A stretch of 64,000 nucleotides of DNA, from positions 620,001-684,000 of the forward strand of contig NZ_CP104900.1 of the NCBI RefSeq assembly GCF_025449215.1, in the 5' to 3' direction. The notes beneath the pieces were generated by a model. The model saw only the letters and a program-made list of their open reading frames with translations, had not been told where the DNA came from and did not search any database. Origin of the DNA: Shewanella seohaensis. Lineage in GTDB: Bacteria > Pseudomonadota > Gammaproteobacteria > Enterobacterales > Shewanellaceae. Positions 59,053-64,000 of this stretch are shown piece after piece (positions within the stretch are counted from its first letter, which is position 1; every line of letters begins with the position of its first letter). The translations under genes were made by a program, and so were the position numbers.

Positions 59053-60558
59053 TTATTCCCTGTGGCGGCGCTCTTGGCTCTGTGCCGATCTGCCTTGGTT
59101 ATGCTCAGGGCTGCGGGCCATCTGCATATTTTGGCGTGAATCATTCTGCCTGACTCGATTCTCTTCCCGCTGTCTTGGCGGCGCTTGGCGAGGCTGCTCC
59201 ATACGTTGCGGTTCGGCGCGTCTCACTTCAGGGCGAGCTTCCGGTCTCTGCGGCTGAGTGCGAGGCTCAAAGCTGCGCGGTTGCTGCTCTCGAGTCTGAT
59301 ACTGGCGCTGTGGACTGTCCTTGGTTTGCTCCCTCGTCGCTTTTGCCTGCGCTTGTCTTACTTGATTATCCTGACGGAAATTGTCGTTGCGCTCTTTCTG
59401 GTAACCTTCTCTTTTGGTTTGCGCCGAGTTTGTCGGTGCCACGCGGCGCTCTTTTAACTCGGCCTGAGTATTTTGGAAGCTAGGCGCACGCTCGCGGCTA
59501 TAGTGATTGTCGCGGCTTAGGTTGTTACCTCTGTCCTTATCTTGGCGCTTGTCATAGCCCTTGTTGTCGCGGTTATTACGTGCGTCTTGGTGTTCCCTCG
59601 ATTTGGCATACTGGCTGGTAAAGTGCTGACCACTGCCACTGGAGTGGGAATCACGGCCACGGAACTTACTATCGCCGTAGTAGCGCTCTTTCACCACAGG
59701 ATTGTGGTAAACCACGCCGCGTCTATGCTCGGGTTTATGTTTCCAAGGTTGAGCGCCGTAGCTGACTGAGTATCGCTCCCTTGGGCGATAATGGTGGGAG
59801 TGACGGTGATCGACAACGACGACTCTGTGGCTGTGCCAATGGAACGAGCTAAAGAAGTAGTTAAAGGAAATATGGATCCCGGGTGACCAGTAAAAGTAAC
59901 TATGACTTGGGTGGTAAGGGTAGCCCACATAGCCACCAAACTCCCAATAAACAGGGGGATAGGCCACGCCCCAGCGCCAAGTGCCATAAACCACGCGGGG
60001 ATCATAGTAGGGCACATACACTACTTCGCGCCTTGCGGGTTCTATGATGATCTGGTTGTTCGCACGGGTCACCGCCATGTTGTCCATATTGGCCAAACTG
60101 TTGGCTTTATCCGCTTGTTGTCTAAGCGATTGAATGCCATCCATCACTTGGCCTTCGTCGGCTAAAAAGGCTTCGCCGAGTTTCTGGGTCCAATCTAAGT
60201 CTTCGCTCATTTTTTCTAAGACGTTAGGGAAAGCCATAAGGGCTTTAACACTCGGATCCCAGTCCTTGTCTTCGGTGCGAGACATCACCTCGTCGGTCGA
60301 TAACTTAGGGTTATCCTCTAACCAACGCTGCGCCTGTACCACTTCGAGTGGATAGGTGGAGGCGATCAAAATATGGCTCAATAAACTATCGGGGTAGAGT
60401 GCAATGGGCGCAAGCATCTGTTCGAGTTCGGCTTGGCTCAGTGAAGCACTTGAACCTTGGCTGACTGATACGCCTGCGGCTTGAGTTGGCGCAGTGAACG
60501 GCAGGGCAACTAATGCCGCCGATAACACCAGCCATTTCCATCGATGTAATCTGTTCAT
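59053..60558 (-). CDS. DUF3300 domain exported protein with Arg/Gln-rich tail
   Basis: 501 residues from the ATG at 60558. Signal peptide (cleavage near TQAAG), then DUF3300 (about 40-240: LEQMLAPIALYPDSLLSHILIASTYP, DWDPSVKALMAFPNVLEKMSEDLDW, VYVPYYDPRVVYGTW) and a Tyr/His/Trp-rich stretch. The last 250 residues are low-complexity and rich in Arg, Gln, Glu and His, predicted disordered. Probably periplasmic or envelope-bound; function unknown. The promoter carries a PhoP-box-like repeat (60615-60631). Confidence 0.88.
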   Translation of the reverse strand: MNRLHRWKWLVLSAALVALPFTAPTQAAGVSVSQGSSASLSQAELEQMLAPIALYPDSLLSHILIASTYPLEVVQAQRWLEDNPKLSTDEVMSRTEDKDWDPSVKALMAFPNVLEKMSEDLDWTQKLGEAFLADEGQVMDGIQSLRQQADKANSLANMDNMAVTRANNQIIIEPARREVVYVPYYDPRVVYGTWRWGVAYPPVYWEFGGYVGYPYHPSHSYFYWSPGIHISFNYFFSSFHWHSHRVVVVDHRHSHHYRPRERYSVSYGAQPWKHKPEHRRGVVYHNPVVKERYYGDSKFRGRDSHSSGSGQHFTSQYAKSREHQDARNNRDNKGYDKRQDKDRGNNLSRDNHYSRERAPSFQNTQAELKERRVAPTNSAQTKREGYQKERNDNFRQDNQVRQAQAKATREQTKDSPQRQYQTREQQPRSFEPRTQPQRPEARPEVRRAEPQRMEQPRQAPPRQREENRVRQNDSRQNMQMARSPEHNQGRSAQSQERRHRE

Positions 60559-60596
60559 GGTTCGCTCCAATAATCCTATTTGAGGATGTTATTGGC

Positions 60597-60631
60597 ATCA
60601 TAGGCGCGTGAATATGAACATAAGCTGAAAG
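60597..60631 (-). promoter_or_regulatory. PhoP-box-like operator and -10 upstream of the DUF3300 gene
   Basis: Minus strand: CTTTCA-GCTTA-TGTTCA (60631-60615), two half sites in direct repeat with 11-base periodicity, then 12 bases, then a -10 candidate TATGAT (60602-60597). Spacing of box and -10 is what PhoP-activated promoters show. The same GCTTA-TGTTCA core occurs at 63617-63633. Confidence 0.6.
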
Positions 60632-60682
60632 TATTTTGTGTGGTAAAAATGCCTAAAGCAGCACAAATTTTAGCTAACTCAT

Positions 60683-60965
60683 TAGGGCGTGTTGACGTTT
60701 CAGGGTTATTTTTGCAGCAATTTGGCTGGCTTTAATGCAAGGCAAAGTCCGTGCAGTGTAGTTATTCTACATAAACGGACGATAACGCGGCAGAAAAGCC
60801 AGCCAAATGCTGCCCGAAGGGTTCGTCTGGCAAGCCCTTGCTCTTACTTTCTGTCATAAGAGCCGCTCGTCATTTGAGTAGAATAACTACACATCATTCC
60901 TCGTTTCGCGAGCACGTGCTTGCCATAACGAACAAAATTTAATCTCGAAACGTCAACACGCCCTA
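60683..60965. repeat. 283-bp element with 19-bp perfect terminal inverted repeats
   Basis: TAGGGCGTGTTGACGTTTC at 60683-60701 and its exact complement at 60947-60965. Inside are a second inverted pair (TTTGGCTGGCTTT/AAAGCCAGCCAAA) and copies of a GTAGTTATTCTAC-type motif. No coding frame. It is a MITE-like or palindromic mobile repeat lying between the DUF3300 promoter and the end of the histidine kinase gene, unrelated in sequence to the element at 6597. Confidence 0.8.
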
Positions 60966-60987
60966 GTTATCTTGATGAAACAAACGC

Positions 60988-62352
60988 TTAAGCCGAGTGG
61001 GTGAAGTTAACCGTAAACTTGGCACCGCCTAAGTTTTCTGAACGGGATACGGAAATGCGGCCATTATAGCTATCCACTAAATCGCGCACTATGGCTAAAC
61101 CTATGCCGTTGCCTTGGTGATAAGAGTCGGCGCGGATCCCACGCTCAAATATTTGAGTTTGCAGGGCTTCGCTGATCCCAGGGCCGTCGTCTTCAATACA
61201 AAGTTGGAGCTGATAGGCATCGCCTGTGACGGTTAATTTGACCTGTGACTTGGCGGCCTTGCAGGCGTTATCGAGCAAGTTACCTAAAATTTCGGTCAGA
61301 TCGGCCTCATCGCCCTTAAATACGGCATGTGGTGTCAGGTCGCCGCTGAGATCAATCTGCGGCTCTCGATAAATCTTGGCCAAGGTTCGCAGCAATTTGG
61401 CGGCGACATCCTCCACCTTAATGCCTAAATGCCAGGAAGCGGCCGCCGCCGTTTGGGCGCGTTTAAGCTGGTGGCTGATGATACGACTGATATTCGACAC
61501 TTGCTCGCTCGAGGCTTCGCTTAAGTCCGCTTGACTCTTAATCACCGCCAGCGGGGTTTTCAGGCTATGGGCCAAATCCGCAAGGGCATTGCGATAGCGT
61601 TTGCGCTGGGTCTGCTCGGTATTGAGCAGGATATTCAATTGCCGCGCGACTTCCTGTAGCTCACTCGGATACTGGCTACTGAGCTGGGTCGATTTACCCT
61701 GTTCTACATCGTGCAGTTCTTGGGTAAAGCGCGCCAGCGGCCTAATGGTCCAAATCAACCAACTTAACTGAAACACCAGCATCACTAAGATCAATATCAG
61801 CAACCAAGTCCAAAGCTGTTGATTAAATTGGGAGATTTGCTGTTGAAACTCCAATTCATCCTTAATGATATGGATAGTTACTGGCACGTTTTCATTCAGG
61901 CTGGCAAAGCTGACGCTAAAGCTGTAGATAAGGTGCGGCGCGCCAGCGAGGTCGATTTGATCGAAGGCACTTTTGCCCGTCGGTGGAATCGTGAACTGCG
62001 CCGGCGGCGTGATGCCCATAAAAGACTGCGAATGCCAGACTATGCTCTGCTGATGCTCGGCATTCTCTGTGGTGGCAATGGCATAGAGGCCTGATTGAAT
62101 GAGGTTAAAGCGGTTTTCGAGCACTAATTCGGGGATAAAAATCCGTTTGTTTTCAACCTCAGTCACCGCTAACACCGAATACACATAGGCACTTAGCTCG
62201 TTTTTAGCGGCGCTTTTTACTTGCTCGGCAAAGGCGTCATTGAGGGCGACCCCAATCAGCGGCAGCAGCACCAAAATAAACAGCAGCGCACTGAGGACGA
62301 GCCGAGTTTTGAGGGAGTTTAATAACTGCCAGGCAAGCGCACGCTTACTCAT
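60988..62352 (-). CDS. PhoQ-like sensor histidine kinase
   Basis: 454 residues. Membrane helices at about 18-38 and 181-203 bracket a periplasmic sensor of about 140 residues; a HAMP-like linker follows. The phosphoacceptor His is at about residue 262 in ALADLAHSLKTPLAVIKS, close to the PhoQ sequence. ATP-binding motifs: ILGNLLDNACKAA (N box), EDDGPGISEAL (G1) and GNGIGLAIV (G2). The start overlaps the end of the restored response-regulator gene by 8 bases. The sensor part lacks an obvious run of acidic residues like the PhoQ Mg-binding patch. Confidence 0.9.
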   Translation of the reverse strand: MSKRALAWQLLNSLKTRLVLSALLFILVLLPLIGVALNDAFAEQVKSAAKNELSAYVYSVLAVTEVENKRIFIPELVLENRFNLIQSGLYAIATTENAEHQQSIVWHSQSFMGITPPAQFTIPPTGKSAFDQIDLAGAPHLIYSFSVSFASLNENVPVTIHIIKDELEFQQQISQFNQQLWTWLLILILVMLVFQLSWLIWTIRPLARFTQELHDVEQGKSTQLSSQYPSELQEVARQLNILLNTEQTQRKRYRNALADLAHSLKTPLAVIKSQADLSEASSEQVSNISRIISHQLKRAQTAAAASWHLGIKVEDVAAKLLRTLAKIYREPQIDLSGDLTPHAVFKGDEADLTEILGNLLDNACKAAKSQVKLTVTGDAYQLQLCIEDDGPGISEALQTQIFERGIRADSYHQGNGIGLAIVRDLVDSYNGRISVSRSENLGGAKFTVNFTHSA

Positions 62353-63027
62353 CTGGGGAGATGACTCTTAAACGATAGCCTTGGCCGCGCAGGGTTTCGA
62401 TCAGATTATATTGGTTATCTGGGTCGAGTTTTTGCGTAAACGGCGGATAAAGACTTCGATAACGTTGGAGTCGAGGTCAAAATCCTGATCGTAGATATGT
62501 TCGGTGAGCGCAGTTTTCGATTTCACTTCGCCCTGATGCAGCATAAAAATCTCAAATAGTTTGTATTCAGAGCCGCTTAGGGTGACGAGTTCATCCCCTT
62601 TGCGCACTTCTAAGCTACTAGTATTTAAGCTAAAGGGGCCGTTAGTAATCACTGGGCTGGCTTTACCGGCCGAGCGGCGGATCAAGGCTTTGAGCCGAGC
62701 CACTAATTCTTCGGGATGGAAGGGCTTAGTGAGATAGTCGTCGGCACCAGCATCGAGGCCCTCGACTTTATCCTGCCAGCTATCTCGCGCGGTTAAAATC
62801 AGGATAGGGAACGCGCGCTCTTTTTGGCGCACGCGGCGAATAAGGCTTATGCCGTCGAGTTTAGGTAAACCGACATCGATAATCGCGGCATCATAATTAT
62901 ATTCAATGGCTTGATACAGACCTTCTTCACCGTCGCTGGCGACATCTATGCTGTAGTGAGCATCGAGCAAGTGCTGTTTTAAGTTGGCTTGAAGCGCTAA
63001 ATCGTCTTCAACGAGTAAGAGTCGCAT
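62345..63027 (-). CDS. PhoP-like response regulator (frameshift near 3' end as read)
   Basis: Starts at 63027 (MRLLLVEDDLALQ, with GAGGAA upstream), not at the much longer upstream frame. Receiver domain with the phosphorylated Asp in YDAAIIDVGLPKLDG and Lys in LTKPFHPEELVAR; OmpR-type winged helix after. The frame breaks at the T-run 62429-62433; with one base added the C-terminus reads RRLRKKLDPDNQYNLIETLRGQGYRLRV, as the family requires, and totals 227 residues. It should bind TGTTCA-type direct repeats. Confidence 0.93.
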
Positions 63028-63028
63028 A

Positions 63029-63331
63029 TTAATTCCTCGAAACACGCCCAGTGGCGGCATCCACCGAAACAGAAAAAACTTGGCCATCGTTATTGAGGAT
63101 TTTGACTCTATAGCCCGAGCCACTCGACTGCACGCTGAGCACTTTTCCTCGATATTGACGTTGCGCCATCGCCACGGCCTGATCTGGACTGTTGACCACA
63201 AGGCGGCGCTGCTCATTCTTCACACCTTGGCCGCGCGATTGATTACGATCATCGTGTTTATCATTGCCCGCCATGCTGCCAAAGGAGGTGCATAAGCAAG
63301 CGACTAGGGTCAGTGTCAAACCAAGTTTCAT
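63029..63331 (-). CDS. Exported PepSY-domain protein
   Basis: 100 residues: signal peptide (cleavage near SMAG), a polar Arg/Gln/Asp-rich linker, then one PepSY domain (about 45-100: SPDQAVAMAQRQYRGKVLSVQSSG and FSVSVDAATGRV). One base before the response-regulator start, so co-transcribed. Small PepSY proteins next to PhoP/PhoQ-type systems may modulate the kinase in the periplasm (inference). Confidence 0.88.
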   Translation of the reverse strand: MKLGLTLTLVACLCTSFGSMAGNDKHDDRNQSRGQGVKNEQRRLVVNSPDQAVAMAQRQYRGKVLSVQSSGSGYRVKILNNDGQVFSVSVDAATGRVSRN

Positions 63332-63616
63332 ATCTGTTACCCGCGCATGTTCGGCGATCTTAAGTGAGTAGCTAGGTGGATAGCTTATCGAGTCGACTAA
63401 GAATACCTTATCACCATAACAAACACATAGAGATCAGCCAATTGGTAAACACAATTCCTTTAAAATTCACTGCGATTCGTGGGATTTTATCGAGTTAATC
63501 CCCATCGAACCTCTTTACAGAACAGGAGTCATATCCTGTGACATATTAGCAGTGTTAACCAAAACAGATGAATTGAGGCTGAACGGCTTTTTATCCCAAA
63601 AAATCACGGTTTTTAA
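63332..63616. other. Divergent intergenic region between the PepSY-PhoPQ operon and the 63691 gene
   Basis: About 285 bases with no gene; must hold the promoter of the PepSY-PhoPQ-like operon on the minus strand. I did not find a second clean TGTTCA repeat facing that operon. Confidence 0.45.
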
Positions 63617-63653
63617 TGTTCAGCTTATGTTCACCTTGAGTGCCCTCTAATGT
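63617..63653 (+). promoter_or_regulatory. PhoP-box-like operator and -10 upstream of the 63691 gene
   Basis: TGTTCA-GCTTA-TGTTCA (63617-63633), an exact direct repeat of hexamers with a 5-base spacer, 12 bases before TCTAAT (63646-63651) as a -10. The arrangement copies the one at 60597-60631. It lies 57 bases upstream of the ATG. Confidence 0.65.
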
Positions 63654-63690
63654 CACCAATTTGAACGGATTATCCAATGGGGTATTCAAG

Positions 63691-64000
63691 ATGAGCACAC
63701 TCAATCAATCAGGTATCGTAGGCACAACTCACTCTACCTTTATCAAGGCAATCGCATTGGCAGGTGCATTACTGGCGCCGACCATGGTGAGCGCAGAGTC
63801 CTTCGACGAGTCAAACTTGGCCCCCTTTAGCGCGGCCAGTATTGGGATGGCAAAAAAAGCCGATGCCGAGCAGGCCGCAGAGCAAGAAAAACAAGCCCTA
63901 AGCCTATTGCAGCAGTCGGCGCCCGCTCAAAGCGTGGGTGAAGCCGCTGCAGCCGCTGTTAAATCTTTAGCGCCGTCGTTGTCGCCAAAGAGTCCGAGTG
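63691..64000 (+). CDS. Exported protein of unknown function (3' end outside the window)
   Basis: About 103 residues visible. A long signal peptide with hydrophobic core IKAIALAGALLAP ends near VSA; then an Ala/Gln/Glu-rich, probably helical or disordered stretch (KADAEQAAEQEKQALSLLQQ). GGGGTATTCAAG precedes the ATG. Probable target of the PhoP-like regulator because of the box upstream. The class cannot be named from this part. Confidence 0.75.
   Translation, partial: MSTLNQSGIVGTTHSTFIKAIALAGALLAPTMVSAESFDESNLAPFSAASIGMAKKADAEQAAEQEKQALSLLQQSAPAQSVGEAAAAAVKSLAPSLSPKSPS

Noticed and set aside
62401..63216. Long upstream extension of the response-regulator frame
   Set aside because: The extension overlaps the PepSY gene and lacks a start signal; the receiver domain begins at the ATG at 63027 with a good ribosome site.

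Overview
The window looks like chromosomal DNA of a gammaproteobacterium in the order Alteromonadales, most likely Shewanella. The grounds are the overall gene content: a DUF3612 regulator beside a malate-synthase-G-like gene, a TorF-family porin, DUF3240 in a metal-efflux operon, cyoABCDE, PhoP/PhoQ with a DUF3300 protein, and many c-di-GMP proteins. This is recognition from memory, not a search. No tRNA, rRNA, CRISPR array, transposase or integrase gene was seen.

Layout. 1-4444 is a plus-strand cluster: the end of a TonB-dependent receptor, a complete ECF-type importer (double ATPase, T component, S component), a protein resembling the N-terminal ATP-binding part of TiaS, and a small cysteine protein. 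It would carry an unidentified scarce micronutrient across both membranes. 4664-6594 holds an HD-GYP phosphodiesterase and a PqiA-like membrane protein, followed by a 265-bp inverted-repeat element. 6895-12477 (minus) is a CzcCBA/CusCBA-like efflux operon ending in DUF3240, divergent from a membrane-anchored LuxR-type regulator, with a 20-bp palindrome between them. 13476-16991 holds YeiH, a malate-synthase-G fragment and the DUF3612 regulator. 17047-18055 is a strikingly AT-rich orphan insert. 18179-22230 is proBA and putP. 22505-31996 is mostly housekeeping and envelope genes (gor, prlC, a GST, a Tag-like glycosylase, outer-membrane barrels). 32828-37119 is an AcrAB/MexAB-type pump. 37247-48550 holds small membrane proteins, an AbgT transporter, LemA-DUF3137-transglycosylase, rlmJ, an EAL protein, rsmJ and an amidohydrolase. 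48746-53674 is cyoABCDE. 54793-58445 is a large MASE1-CHASE-PAS-GGDEF-EAL protein. 59053-64000 is a PhoPQ-like locus.

Quality of the sequence. At least ten genes are broken by what looks like one missing base in a homopolymer (runs of 4-7 as read). Adding one base restores a family-typical reading frame each time (two bases for the metal RND pump). Breaks of one direction and one sequence type, hitting conserved and even essential-looking genes, point to sequencing or assembly error rather than decay. I annotate these genes over their full restored span and state where the break lies.

Best candidates for something undescribed: the TonB/ECF/TiaS-like cluster; the PhoPQ locus with two matching direct-repeat operators; the stand-alone malate-synthase-G domain next to the DUF3612 regulator; the AT-rich orphan insert; and a possible two-hairpin small RNA upstream of lemA.
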